DNA of 64,000 nt from Takakia lepidozioides (Eukaryota > Streptophyta > Takakiopsida > Takakiales > Takakiaceae). A program made the translations under genes and the position numbers. The notes under the pieces were generated by a model that saw only the letters and a program-made list of their open reading frames with translations, had not been told where the DNA came from and did no database searches. Positions 11,770-24,671 of this stretch are shown piece after piece (within the stretch, counting starts at the first letter, position 1; each line of letters begins with the position of its first letter). The stretch covers positions 10,230,001 through 10,294,000 of the forward strand of contig CM060732.1 in NCBI GenBank assembly GCA_030704615.1, given 5' to 3'.

Positions 11770-12970
11770 CATATTCAAGCAAGCACCACTTCAGGACACT
11801 CATAATGGCCAAACACGCAAATCCCCATACATCTTCAAAGAAAATGCACCGGTTGAGTCTCTTATCTACCTTCACTGGAGAGCTATAATAGCTTTGCAAT
11901 ACAAGTAAAGAGTGCCAAACAAGTAGAGCTACAGCTGAAACAAACCTTTCCGGCTCTGGAGAAAAACTCGTAGACATCCCTTTCATCCGCCTTCAAGCAA
12001 ATCTGCAACCACGCAAGCCACATCTGAACAGGTTAAGAAAACTCACTACATCCATTCTACAAAGGATTGATAGAATTATACTAAAGCAGAGGGGTATGGG
12101 TGAGGTAGTGCCCTTTGGACAGTAACAGTTGCATACATGGCCAAACACAAGCACATGTTAATCAAGAGCCATGTGGTGTCTTCCTAGGATTACCCATAAA
12201 TAGAGAAGTCTGTTAAGATTATAAGTTGATTCAGCGTGAGCGAATTGTTACAAGGACAGTGCACGGGCACTGTGTATCTGAATATGGATACCTACCAGCT
12301 CTGCTCTTGCAAAAACGGTTTCTTAAGTCCCTCAGGCAGTCACAGCAAGAGATGGAAGCTTATACTGCCGGAAGAACAGCTAACTTTTCTGACCAATCAA
12401 ATAAACCTGCATAATCAAATCCCCCCAACCTATATTGTTGTGTCCCTACAAGACAGTCTCCTGGTAGGCCCCCTTAAAGTTCAACTCGATGTAACCAGAA
12501 GTGCATATTATTCCCAAAGTCACATGGATCAAATCTTGCATGTCATATGGGAAGAGATGCCACTACCATCAGTTGAGGCTAGAATATTATAGTTTCTAGC
12601 CAGCCAGCAAGACAATGTAAATTGCACATTCTCCTTTTAAACAGTGTCGTACCACTATTTCAAGCTTGACAAAAATGTATATTTTGCCACAACTTCCAAG
12701 GGTTCAAATGGGCGCTTATTTTGTAAGACTTTCTATAGGGTGAAAAGAAAGTGAAAACACTATCCAGAGACCACTAGAATGAAACATCTTGTGGGATTGG
12801 ATGGCTGTTCAAAGGTAGAACCTCCAACACTTCGTTCTGAACGTTGTGAAGTTTGGCTACACAAGGATTCTTGCAATGGCAGACCTCCTGGAATCACCCT
12901 ATCTCTCGACATGGTGGTGCACACCAATAATTGTATAGAATTATCCTAGGAAGTGATTTGTTTGGCTCAC
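11770..12970. other. Gene-free stretch between two splicing-factor fragments
   Basis: The expected next exons of SF3B2 (after PPVDE) or of RBM39 were looked for on the minus strand and not found. Confidence 0.35.
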
Positions 12971-14992
12971 CTCATCAACTGGAGGCTTGCCCCAACCTCC
13001 AGCATGGTATCCGAATGAAGCGCCATCTTGGATTGGTGCATTCAACCCATGAATCTTCAAGTGTGGATAAGAAGGAGGAGGCCCATATCGCTGAAAAGCA
13101 TAAGTCCGAAATGAGCAAACAAGTATAAATGGCTGAGAAACAAGCAAAGTCTAGAGATCGTTAGAGACAACTACAAACAAATATTTAATGAACCCACCCA
13201 AAGTGTCTGATTGTCCGCATGAGAGCCAACATCCAGACACCCCAAAAAATACATTTTCCGAGTAAGATGCATTAGCCATACTCCAAATTCAGAAAACTTG
13301 CAAAACCATAGAAAATTTCTCTAACAAACTTTTATCAAAATTAAGGCATGGATATAGAATCAACTCAAACCAAAGTGTTATTATGTCTATCCTGACCTCC
13401 ATTCAACTACTATTTCTACCTCTATGCCAAGGCTTGGTATATATATATGAAAATTAAAAACAGTAGAACGGAGGTCCCGGGTGAAAATGGTAAGAAGAAC
13501 AATCCAGCAGACCTGCATATTAATAAGCCAAGGAGGAGGTGCCCCATCTGGCATGCCAAGGGCTTCTTTCAGCTCCTGGGATAGTTGTCCGGGCGTCATC
13601 TCTCAGAGTTTCACCTTCATACACAAAAAAAGCCAGCAACAGAAAAACCAGCCTTAGATGTTTGATTCGGTGCTTCTTTACTAAACCACATTATAGCAAT
13701 GTGCACAAGGTAGGTTATACAGTCAATTGGCAAAGTGTCATATAACACCCTACATTTCTTTGCACTGACACATTTCCGAGTAGTTAAGATCCTAGGACAC
13801 CCAAAATAAAACAGAAAGTGCTATCTTGGAGTAGAGACAAGCTGAACACCATATTGACCCTGACCTCAAATGCAAACCTCACCTCAAACTCTTTTCCATC
13901 ATGATAGAGATCACCATGATGAGTAAGCTTTGACTTTGTTTCATACTCAAAAAAAGGCATCATGCAGCACCTGACAAAGGTTGACAAAAGTAAGCCAGCC
14001 ATAATTTAAGAATAATTTCTTATATTGGGGGATCGGGTCAATATTCCCGAACTGGGAAGTGGCAACAGATGGTAACGTACATAAACCATACCAAAATGAA
14101 GGAAGACTGCCACACTAGTGGCAAACACCATTGCCAGAAGGTAATGCGAACCCTTAGCTCAAATTTCATCACTAGGCAGAAAGGAGTAAAACTTCACATA
14201 ATGATAACTGAACTTCCGACTGTCTGGGTGTTTTGAGCCAGCTAATCACCATGTGGCAATTCATTGCCTTCACCAACGCAGCATTGATTTGGTTTGCACT
14301 CTCCAGATAAAGAACAAGATAGCCATCAAGACACCTTGAGATAAGACACACCTGGTCATCAATGTCCATCTTTCCCAGCTTGGGTTGCATCTTCTCTCTC
14401 TGCTTCTGCTTAAGCTTCTTACTATCCTCCTTTTCAATGTATGCCTGGGACCACAGCATGTTGACAGATGGTATCAATTGAGAAGGAAATAACCAAAAGA
14501 ATAAGACTCGGTCATCCACTAGAAACAAATCCAACTGGTCATCAGTCATAACCCAAAACCCTGACACTACTAAGGTTAAGAGACAAAAATGCCAACTATG
14601 TACATGCCTTCGCCCAACTCCCAATCCAAGAAGCTCATTTCACCTGGGCTCCTTGCTTCATCCCACATTCCATCTTTGTCATACTTGAAGTGCATGCCAT
14701 AGCGAAATCTCCTTCATCCCATATTGGCTTAATCAGTCAGTCTCAAATAAGCTTTTTTCTCGGTGTGTGTAGTTTCAATGTTAAATGTGTAAGCAGATGC
14801 TTAACAATCTTAAACCCCAGTTCATCAAGGCTACCTCAACTTACGCTGGAGTCACACCAGACTTACACATCCCACTTAGTAGGAATGTGTGCCGCCTAAA
14901 CCTAAAAACACATCCATACCTGTGTTCTCAATGCCAGTTGCGGCAATGAAATAAGGAAGCTGGAACGGCTGCTTCTCAATACCACGCTTCCC
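12971..14992 (-). pseudogene. SF3B2 (SAP145) splicing factor gene fragment, decayed
   Basis: Five minus-strand exons with splice sites encode consecutive parts of SF3B2, a U2 snRNP subunit: 14,992-14,920 (KRGIEKQPFQLPYFIAATGI), 14,444-14,352 (MQPKLGKMDIDDQ), 13,970-13,883 (THHGDLYHDGKEFE), 13,614-13,513 (MTPGQLSQELKEALGM, PPPWLINMQ) and 13,090-12,971 (RYGPPPSYPHLKI, GYHAGGWGKPPVDE). These span the DUF382 and PSP regions. Exon 3 has a T7 run where T6 would keep frame, and exon 4 has TGA where the family has Arg (VKL-stop-EM), likely CGA to TGA. Exons before KRGIEK and after PPVDE are not visible. Introns are retained, so this is a genomic duplicate and not a retrocopy. Confidence 0.75.
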
Positions 14993-15511
14993 CTGAAAGC
15001 ACAGTTACAGTCAAAACCACATATGACAATGTTGTTGCAAAGATGTGTTTGATCTAAACAAGAATTCAGTCAATACATTAGCAAAGCAATGTCAACTTTG
15101 TGTCCCTCTGAAGTTAACACAGTCATATAGATTTCTTTGTTGCAGGATGCAGGAGGCAAAATATTGCATAAATGCATGGCATAATACGCAAGACAGGACT
15201 GCAGAGAGGCTCCTTAGCATGGCATAGTTGTAGGGCCAGAAAATTGGGACGCCTGAAAATGTGCCAGATAAATGTTCCTCCTGTCTCACATACTAAACCA
15301 TACACATATGCAACATAAGAAGCAGCATTGTGGGTTCTGTGACAATGAAATCAAGTCTGTTTTCTTCTGTATTGCACAAACACGCTACATAGGGTCAACA
15401 CTAGAAAATACACACCATACTGGGAAATGGAAGCTGAAAGCACAGCACATAGGGAGGAGGAGAAACACAAAGAGATACTAACCACCAACAAAAAGTTGCG
15501 CCAGGCCAATA

Positions 15512-16307
15512 CCGTAGTGGGATAGCCGGTTAGGCAGAAATTAATTCAAGAAAAAAGTGCCTAATCCAAATAAATTATTTTTGGCAAGAGTGCCTAATTT
15601 TCAAAAATTTCTCTAAAAGTGCCTAATGGTATAAAAACTTGAATTTAAATTTAAAAAATAGAAAATAGAAAACAAATCTAAAAGTAATACCCAATTTTGA
15701 TGCTTGTACTAACTCCAGATAACCTTGCGTTGACTCAACTATCTCATTGTAGGTTGCCTCGTATCCAAGCTTTCCTTCCGACTCTGAACTATCATTGAGA
15801 TTAGGAAGCCCTTCATCTACAATATGAAGATTTGCCAAACATCTACTCATGCTATCAACTACACTGAGGTCAAGATAAATGTCCGGACATCTTCCATAAC
15901 AAGATCCCTTTCCAAGATATGATCGGAGGTGGCAAAGAAGTCGCTTGCAAAATTAGCTCTCATAGCCTCTCCCTGAAACATGTATTTGAATGCATGTAAA
16001 ATGCCACATTGTTCCCAGCCGGACACAATCATCTCTGTATGACGTCCAACATGATACCAAGCCTCCCACAACCAAAGAGCTGCCCACTCACGCATCTTGG
16101 ATACCTGTGTGATCACCTTCACCTCTGCAACTCGAACACCCTCCTGCCACCCGCCTTTTGTGATCATTATTTTTAGTTGCCTAATTTAAAAAAATTACAC
16201 ATCCAAGATGCCTAATTTAAAAAAAAATTCTCAAAAGTGCCTAACTACAAGATTCCCCAAAAATAATTATTAGGCAGGCAAGTGCCTAACCGGCCATCCC
16301 ACTACGG
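15512..16307. mobile_element. Non-autonomous DNA transposon with 25-bp TIRs and TA duplication
   Basis: The left end CCGTAGTGGGATAGCCGG and the inverted right end (CCGGCCATCCCACTACGG) match over about 25 bp and are flanked by TA on both sides. Subterminal copies of AAGTGCCTAA repeat inward from both ends. The interior has two short minus frames (16,167-15,859, MREWAALWLWEAWYHVGRH; and about 15,880-15,640) that together may be a degraded exon. No transposase is recognised. A TA duplication suggests Tc1/mariner or a related superfamily. Confidence 0.65.
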
Positions 16308-16309
16308 TA

Positions 16310-16744
16310 TATCGAAGGCCACAAGGCCGATGCCATCAACCATGGCAGTAGTGCCTCCATTGTGCAACTGGAATATAGCCACTTTTCTAGCCTTGTCACC
16401 TCATTATTCTCGCCACATGGGCACTTGATAGAATTCATACGTGGCCCCGCCAGCGATTTTTGAAAAATAAAAAACAAAACACTGAAATTACACATAAAGA
16501 AAATGTAATGTCTACTAAAATTGTGAAGAAAAATAGACCTAATGGAATATGCAATTTCATAAATGTTTTACCTAGGGAGTGCACCGGGTGTAATTTAAGG
16601 AGAGGTTCATTTAGGGCAGGTGTTATCTTGGGAAGGTGTAGCAAGGAGTTGACAATTTTTTGACACCATGGGTAGTCTCTAGAGAGGAGCGAACAAACAA
16701 ACAAACTGGCTTACTTCATATTTTAAAAAAAAAGGTGGACGCAT
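16310..16744. other. Gene-free stretch
   Basis: A minus-strand segment just right of the transposon (about 16,400-16,310, QLHNGGTTAMVDGIGLVAFD) looks protein-like and is cut by the insertion, but I do not recognise it. The rest shows nothing. Confidence 0.3.
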
Positions 16745-17075
16745 TGCCGAAGCAAGCGTAACTTATGGTGTCACTTGACCCCATAGGACTACTGCCTTAT
16801 GGTAAGAAGGCAGTATATACTTGCTTCATATATACTAGGGTAGCTTGTGTACCGTTGGCCCAAGTGTCCAGTGCAATCCCCTATGTATCAAAGTGCGTCG
16901 CCTATGTCGAGGCCCAAATGCAACCTCTAGGGTAGCCCTTGCCGTTGGCCCAAGTGTCCAATGTCATCTAAGTAGGTTTTTTTTCCACAGAGCCTACGAC
17001 CAGATTTGAACCGCAGACCTTTCCCTTGATATCTCTCCCGTCGAGGCTCCAACCATTGTCCCAGGAATGCCTACT
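16745..17075 (-). mobile_element. tRNA-derived SINE-like repeat, second copy
   Basis: Minus strand: A-box-like TGGGACAATGGTTGGAGCC (about 17,046-17,064) and B-box-like GGTTCAAATCTGG (about 16,989-17,001). The tail CATAAGTTACGCTTGC is shared with the copy in NDB intron 2. The two copies are diverged. Confidence 0.55.
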
Positions 17076-17489
17076 TTGCCATTTTTGCTATGTTTTGTGA
17101 ATTTCCAGCGACCAAAAGTTGGAATTCCACATCTCCCACACCGCAAGTCCAAAAATCATGAGACCAAGCCCGTGCACCCTCCTCGTCGAGGGCTCTCCAA
17201 CGGTACCAAGCACCAGGGCTGCCCCCCCCCCCGCGGTTTGGGACATCTCAATGTGACAAAACAAATAAAACGTCTCGCTTCATATATTGATACCTTGCCC
17301 CGGCCATTCATTTTCTTCAAAGAATATGCCATAACCAGGATGGGAAGAGGGCTCAAAACATGGTACCCCCCAACACTGGAAGTAAGAAGTCAACCTGTCT
17401 TTATGCAGGGTAAGTATATGGGCCACGTACCTTGGTCTTCATGTCGAGGACGACCTATGTCCCGTGGGGGACTTTTACCCTATAAGTAA

Positions 17490-17789
17490 GAGCATCTCCA
17501 CCAGGGGTACCCCATACAACCCTGCAACGGTAACCTCCTGCGGCCTCCAACACTCCCCTCCCCCAGCTGCAACCCCATCAAACTTCTTTTCGGCTGACGT
17601 GCCTTGCTCCGGAGGGACCACCTGGACTGACGCCACCACCTTACCCTCACGCCATAAATGCAGGCAGTCATGTTTTTAGTGGCTCCAGCAAGGTACCGGC
17701 GGGGTCTGGCGGGCCTCTATCCTGCACGAAAGTAGGGGCACAGGGGCGCGGATACCAGGGCCGGGGCTCCTTTGCCGTTGCAGATGCTC
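17490..17789. mobile_element. MITE with GAGCATCTCCA ends and TAA duplication
   Basis: The left end GAGCATCTCCACC and the inverted right end (TGCAGATGCTC) form short terminal inverted repeats. TAA flanks both ends (17,487-17,489 and 17,790-17,792). A 3-bp TAA/TWA duplication is characteristic of PIF/Harbinger-type MITEs, which are common in plants. The interior is GC-rich and non-coding. Confidence 0.65.
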
Positions 17790-17799
17790 TAAGGCTACA

Positions 17800-18845
17800 C
17801 TTGGATTTTTTAAGGTGGATTTTTCAAGGCTTCCGAAGGAGAAGGGCCCAGTGGAGGAAGGGCTCTGCTCCTATACGTGGGGCCCACACGGTGCGCCTTT
17901 GAGAAAAGACAATAGACGATGGCAAAAGAGACTACACAATTCACCAAGCATTTCACGCCTTGTAGATATCGCATGCAGCCAACGTTCCAGAAGCAGTAAA
18001 TATACAAAATTTCACTGCCATAAGCATGAAGCCACACAACATTGTGATGTGAAGTCCTGCCTTGAGCGAGCACATGCAGAAACCAAATACACCAAACCAG
18101 GCAACTAAGAGTATCCATTAAAATCTACTGAAACTCATATTATGATGGGTTGGACTTCACTCTAACTGAGAGAAGAAGGCTCAACACACGCATGCAGGAG
18201 GACGTCCAGACAGAAGGCTGATCAGTAACTTTGCACCAGCTACAGCAGCCTGTGTGGTCATTACAGTCAAGGGACTCTTCACATGTCAAGTAGCAGGATT
18301 GTTGACTTGCATAGGCAGTCAGTCAGGGGATCTGTCACCTCCATAGCCAGCTCTGGGTCCATCATCCACAACTAAGACTTAGGGTATCATGCTCTACCCT
18401 GCACAAGTCCCACTCATGTGCACAGACAAAGGCTGCACCTCCCAAGGGACACTGGTCCTCTCATTTGCTCTCCAACATGTCTATTGGGATAAATTAGGAT
18501 GCCTGCATGCCTGGAGGCTGCAGATTGCAGCAAGGCAAGAGTATCACTTTCCCATGTGATTTTTTTTTATCTGTATTCGCCTTGAATTCTTAAAGCACAA
18601 AGCATCGAACCCAGTTAGGATATTACTCCAACCGATCGAGTCCGAAGAGTTTCCAACAAGAATCATCCGTGGCTTTTGATGCTTGCCCAATGGAACTAGT
18701 TTCATCTCAATGACCCTTATTTTACTGCCTGCCTGTACATACTGAATAAGAGTAACCTAGCATGACAGCTTAAAATGTCAGGATAGCTCAACACGTACAC
18801 TTCGGAGGTTTAAGAGAAGATTGACAAAGATAGTCCCCCTGCAGC
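17800..18845. other. Gene-free region downstream of the kinase gene
   Basis: Probably includes the 3-prime untranslated region of the minus-strand kinase gene. No coding pattern or structured repeat is recognised. Confidence 0.35.
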
Positions 18846-21800
18846 CTACAAAGCCTCCTTTCTAAGGCTTGCTTGATACTGGGTCCATGCCACCATAGCT
18901 GCTCCAATAGCGGGCTCCACCTGCTCATGCAGACACCTTCGAGTCTTCAGACAAGCATACATTTCTTTCCTCTGGAAGGAAGCCACCATTCTAGAGTTCA
19001 ACTATACTTGAAAACAGGTGTTCATGGACTCTTATACAGCCCCCTCTGAGAAGTCAGTCTGCCCCCAAAACATTCAATCCACAACTTCAAACCATATGCA
19101 CTTACTAGACACCCTGTAGTTTAAACCTTCAAACAAAATCCTCGTCTCTGCCATCTAATCTCAAAGCAATTCCGGGAGTGGTCTCTTCTCTTGACTGACC
19201 ACTAATGGAGTTCTGCTGCCCACCCAAATAAGCAGTTCACAGACATGGAAAGCTTGCAAATATACCAGGGGAAGCAGTTTACCTTGGGCCGAATTGGCTG
19301 AGCCCCCGGAAGCATCTCTGACACAACATTATATGTAAGGGCTTGCAAAGGTCCCAGCCATCCTCACTCTCAAACACACCACCAACCATTACAAAAGGAA
19401 ATGGTTTATTGCAATCTGCAACATCAAAAGCCAAAAACTCCTATCAGATATGGACCAGTCCAAAGAAACTCCAAAAAGCACAAGTGCAATTGTAACTGCA
19501 TGGAGGTAGGACACATCACATTACCGAACGGGAGCAAAAGCCAAAGTCTTGTCTGCAACTCTAGAATAATCAACCATGAACAACAAAATATGCTCAAGAG
19601 TTTCAAACAACGTATCCAAAATTAAATGGTTTGGTTATTGTAGTGCCTGTTACAAATGCAATCAGCATGTTTCGTACCCCAGCCCGGCCCAAAAGCCCAA
19701 CTGGAGACTAACAAAGGAAAGCCTTCTACGTTGGTGCAACTTGTCTTGTTGTAGATGTGTATGAGGCTGAAGGAAGAGTGCACCCACTAAAACCTTGAAT
19801 TCACATGCTTTGCGACAAATGACAAACTCCAACAGAATCACACAAGTTTCACCATAAACAATGATGTGCATGTGAGAAGTTAGAGATCTGTACCCTTGCC
19901 ACTAAGCTTCAAAGTATGAACAACAGCTTTCACACTGCAGGCCAACTCATGGACAGCATCATCTAGCACTTTTCTTGCTACAGTATCACCATCACGAGCA
20001 CAAGCCTTTATGGTAGGTACCAGAGCAGCCACACGTGCCCAGGAAGAATCTGCATAGGCCCACCTGCCCAACCCAGAGTGAGCCAACCTCAATGTAGTTG
20101 ACTACCACGTGAGAAATACAACGATATTTACAATTATACTTATATTATATTACCTCATGGTTTGGACTACACTCCCTGTCATAGTTCTTCAGAGTCCCAC
20201 TGACAGCATTGTATCATTTGAACAAGAGGAAGAACAAGAAAACAAACTAGACAGGAAACCCAGAAAGAAATGAAATGAAATGAAAAGGTACTTTATAAGA
20301 AAGAAAGCAACTTTTTTAGCCTCCAGGGAAGCTCGAAGAGCTTATGGAAAGATAGAAAACCATTGGGGCCCAAAGAAAGACAGACCCCTCACAGTTGCTG
20401 TGGGGCAATAGACCCTGTACCTGGTGGAATGACGAACACAGAGGAAGCCACAGAGACACAGACAGGAAGATGAGCCAGGAGACAGACAAACAGAGGATTT
20501 TCATTGAGAAGAAACTCAGTTCTACCACATTATTTGGATAATTTCCGATTACAGTAGATGTGCACCAGATTTCAAGTGCTTTGCTTTGTACCATAACTGC
20601 CTGTGGTCTTACTAATCTTGGCCCCAGTCACCTCCATTGCTCTTGGTTCACAAAGAATGTACTCATAAGACGTTGTTTGCCGTAGCCTTGTGGCCATTGA
20701 CCCCGCGCCCAGTTTGAGCGGAACACAAAGGGACAGAACCTACCTTTGTCAGGGGCTGACGTCGGTAGTAAGACTTACCTTGGAGTAAACAATTGATCCG
20801 GGTTTTCCAGATATCCTCTAGAAATCCCTTCACCAAGCAAAAATCTGCTGTGTGTGGTTTGCCCAATAACTAGGCCCCAAAAGGGCCTGGGCTATTGGTT
20901 CAGCCTCGAGACGTTCAAAGTTGGTAAACAGAGAAACAGGCACAATTCCCTTGATAGATTTGAGGAGAGCGCCTCTCTGGTGAGAGAACCCCGGACAATG
21001 AATCAGGAGATGAATATTATCTTCGGGTTGCCCACACAACGGGCAATTGCACTCTCCCTTTCCTCTCTGCTTCTGTTTGCTGTTCAAAGGTAGGCTTCCT
21101 GCCCTCAGCTTAAATTTCAGTCTAGTGCCGAGAGTGGGCCCCCATGTCACATACTGGAAACAAGTTCAGGGAAGTTTTCTGCCTAACCTCATTTTCATCA
21201 GACAATTTCATGACAACAGACATGGCTTTGGACACTACAGCCTCTAAGTATCCAGCAGGGTCAAGACCTGCGGGTCCAGATTCAGATCCTTGAGAATCTC
21301 TTCTACTCTCCTGCCAGGACTTAACCTGTTTGACAGGGTGGTCCTGTTTCCAAGATATAGAGTACAAGTAACTTCGGATATCTGGTGTTGGACATGTGTT
21401 GCAGCTGACCCCACCATCTGACCTTGAATTCATCTAGTCGGGAGCAAAGATTGTACTCATAAGACATTGTTTGCCATAGGCTTGTGGCAATTGACCCCTT
21501 GCGCCCAGTTTTGAACGGAACATAAAGGGACAGGAACTACCTTTGTCAGGGGCTGACGCCGGTTAGTACGATTTCCCTTGAATAAAACAGTTGATCCGAG
21601 ATTTCCAGATTCCTCCAGAAATCCCGTTCACACAAGCAGATAATTGCTGTGTGTGATTTGCCCACTAGCTAGACCCAAAAGGGCCTGAGGCTTTTGGCTC
21701 AGTCAAGATTTTCAAAGTTGTTAAACAGAGGTACAGGGCACAATTCCTTGATGGCATGGAATGGAAGAGGGTGTGTGTCCCGTGGTGAGAGTAGTACCAG

Positions 21801-24671
21801 GACAATGAATCAGGAAGTGAATATTGTCTTCAGGTTGCCCACACAACGGGCACTTACAATCCCCCTTCCTCTCTGCGACTGTTTGTTGTTCAAAGGTAGG
21901 CTACTCGCACCTGATTTGAATTTCAGTTAGTGCCGAGGGTGGGCTAGACCCTTGAGGTCCTCCATGATGGCCTCACCCATGTCACAGACTGGAAACAGGT
22001 GCAGGGAAGTTTTCTGCCTAACTTCATTTATTTTCTTCGGACAATTTCTATGGCAATAGACATGGCTTCGGAAACTTCAGCTTCTAAGCCAGATTTATCA
22101 AGCAGGGTCATGGCTAGTGGACTAAGATTCAGATCCTTGAAAATCTCTTCTACCCTTTTCTGCCAGGATTTAGCTTGTTTTACAGGGCTAAATCGTCGGG
22201 AGCCAAGAGACAGACACAGACAGAGGAGGAAGCGGTAGGTGTAGCGAAATAACCAATCGTTCTTCTTCAGGTTGAGAAAGTTTTAGTGTCTCCAAAATGG
22301 TAGATGTTAGGGCTGTTGGGGGACCACGGCCATCATGTGCCCGCATTACTGCTGCCAAAGCCTGGGATGCAATAGCATACCCACTGGGAATGCCAAGTTC
22401 CACCGCTGTTCATGTTAGAGCTCGAATCTTAGTTTCCAAATTCCAGAAATTGCACAAAGCAAATTGATGAAAAAGAATGAGGAGAGAATGTACTCACAGG
22501 AAAGAGAAAGGGAGAGGGAGCATCACAGCAGTGGGGGTTAACAAAGTTGGTTTAACTTTCTCTTCTTCACTAAAGCACAGCCCTCTATTCACAGGTGAGC
22601 AACTAGCATATGAAGTGGTAGATTAAGACTACCTCTCTCTATTCCCTGCAAGGCCCCAAAAAAGTCCACAGATTGGCTTTGCAGGGGGCCAACTCAATGA
22701 ACCAAATACTGCCTCCCCACCTTCCTCCCTCAGTCTTTGACACCAGGACAAAGAGTTCAGATCTCGTCTCAAGAAAAACATTTCCTCCACAGATTTTCAG
22801 TGATTGCAAACAAATATCATTGCGCCATCCCTTATTATTCATCAAAGCATCCAACACGGAGTACAGAACTTAAACATAAATAAGAGAAACTCAGTTGATG
22901 TGTATGCAGATTCAAACCAACTCAACCTTGAAAAAGTATGAGCAGAGAACATGGGAGCAGATACTAAGATGTTGAAGAGATGAGCATGCAAACCCTGTAT
23001 TATGCAGCCAAAACCTTTACAAACCTGCCCTGATCTCCAAGTAAAGGTCCCACTCCCGATGCCCGTGCCAGCTTCCCGTTCTCCCCAAAACCAAAAGCTA
23101 TTGTACCAGTGCCTGCTATGAGCACACATCCATAGAGCTTGCCAGCTGTTCCACTAGCAAGCGCAGCCACAGAATCATTGTGCACATACAGCTGAACATC
23201 ACTTGGAAAAATCTCCCTGAATGTGGAAGCAAAGCAACATTTCTATTAAGATGTGAATATGGAGAGAAGATGATATACTCCTAAGACATTTCCTGTCCTC
23301 CTTGTGGCCATACACCACCGGAGAAGAAAATGTGAGAGGGGGAGCGGAAAGAAAGAAGAGCGGCAGGGGGTCCCTACAACATAGAAGGCTCCCCTTGCTG
23401 CAGTAGGGGTTTACCCTTAAAATATAATTGAGACCAAGGGAGCACACAGAGGTCAGTAACTACCTCTTTGATGCTTTCATAGAGGGCTTCACTTGAGCAA
23501 AGCCGCTATTTTAAAATGCATTAGAAGATGGTAGCTATCCTCACGATCATGCCCACAACCAGACTATGAACTCCCTCCCAGCGGGATTAAATCACTCCAA
23601 TGAGGTAGGCTGCCTACTCTAAATTTGAACTGCAGCCTGGGTGCCAAACATGGGGAGGCCCTTTAGATAGCACTTGAGTTCCAGTTGTTCCTTTAAAGGC
23701 TGGAAGAAGCTGCTAGTACAGTGAGAGAGATCAAGATACACCAGATGTGAGACCACAGTTTAAAAGGGTCGCACACCCAACCTTAGCCAGGAGAGATAGT
23801 GTTGGCCGTCTGAGGGGGTGTCGACACCCGCAAGAGCCAGGCATACAGCTTGCACTGCAGAGCGGGGACTGTGAGCCTTCATCAAGGCATTTGCCATGGC
23901 ATGCTCTAGAGCCCATCTTGCCGATGCCTCTGCACCCCACAAAATACCACTTTAACTCCATTCCCAATTTCTCCTTCTTGAACGGGAGTTGAACACGGAA
24001 TTACCTACCAACCTGTCAACAGACAAAATTCTTCTCACACATGTCTTCCCATTAGAGCTTCCGTTCCCTAACTCTAAATTGCACAGTTCAGTACGAAACA
24101 GTATGGAACCAGAATCAGCACTCGAGCTTCCAGTCGATGTCATAATGTTTCTTTCTTTTTTTTCTTTCTCCCTTTGTCATTGAGGGCCTGCAAAAAATGT
24201 GATGCGCCCTGAATTATGTTTCAAAGGCAGAGGGGCTTTAAAATGTAACCGGTATAGACAAATTCTAAGTGTCATAAGAACGCTGGATCACTGCAATGGC
24301 AGTCATGCTATGGGTACTGATTTGCTAAGCAGAGAAAGAGAGATAACTCGGCAAACAATCCCCATCATAATCTGTTGAGTATAGATCTCGTCCCAACGGG
24401 CACAGAGATTCAAGTACCTACCGCCAACACTGTTATGGTTGGAGGAGCCACTGGCGCATCGAGAAAGCAAAAGCAGGGGGTCCTCATCAAGGGGAACAGG
24501 AACTGCCAAGCAGACACATACTGTCGAAGTAGCACCTCCATCCACACCTAGAACCACTTTACTCTTTGGTTCACAAACAAGCTGCGATTCAAACTGCCAT
24601 AGCTCGCCTGCCCGCGACCTTTTGATCCCATTCATTCCCGGGTGTGGTTGAGGCTCTGTATACTTAGACAT
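18846..24671 (-). CDS. N-acetylglucosamine kinase, BadF/BadG ATPase family
   Basis: The protein is an ASKHA-fold sugar kinase that phosphorylates GlcNAc in amino-sugar salvage. Minus-strand exons: 24,671-24,422, 23,929-23,782, 23,216-23,025, 22,383 to about 22,264, about 20,078-19,894, 19,415-19,283 and 18,920-18,846. Phosphate-1 motif: VVLGVDGGATSTVCVC; then CLALAGVDTPSD, NDSVAALASG, the phosphate-2 loop LIAGTGTIAFGF, RAHDGRGPPTALTSTIL, VMVGGVFES and VEPAIGAAMVAW. Exons 1 to 3 keep phase. Exon 4 to 5 does not join cleanly in phase, and exon 6 needs a one-base frame change between GWDLCK and ALTYNVVSEMLPGAQPIRPK. These are either assembly errors or early decay. The start chosen is ATG 24,671; an internal ATG at 24,635 (MNGIKRSRAGELW) aligns better with plant homologues. 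Confidence 0.85.
20640..21450 (-). mobile_element. LINE 3-prime fragment in kinase intron, copy 1
   Basis: Minus strand frames carry LGTRLKFKLRAGSLPLNSKQ followed by a zinc-knuckle-like CNCPLCGQPEDNIHLLIHC motif (CxxC...H....C). This is typical of the region after the reverse transcriptase in plant non-LTR elements. The 3-prime end reads AAACAACGTCTTATGAGTAC. No intact reverse transcriptase is present. Confidence 0.65.
21450..22200 (-). mobile_element. LINE 3-prime fragment in kinase intron, copy 2
   Basis: A diverged direct repeat of the 20,640-21,450 unit, offset by about 797 bases (TACTCATAAGACATTGTTTG at about 21,453 versus about 20,657). It is frameshifted throughout, so it arose by tandem duplication or nested insertion of the same LINE tail. 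Confidence 0.65.

Noticed and set aside
20854-21247. Plus-strand proteins in the kinase intron
   Set aside because: They are antisense to LINE-tail coding remnants on the minus strand.
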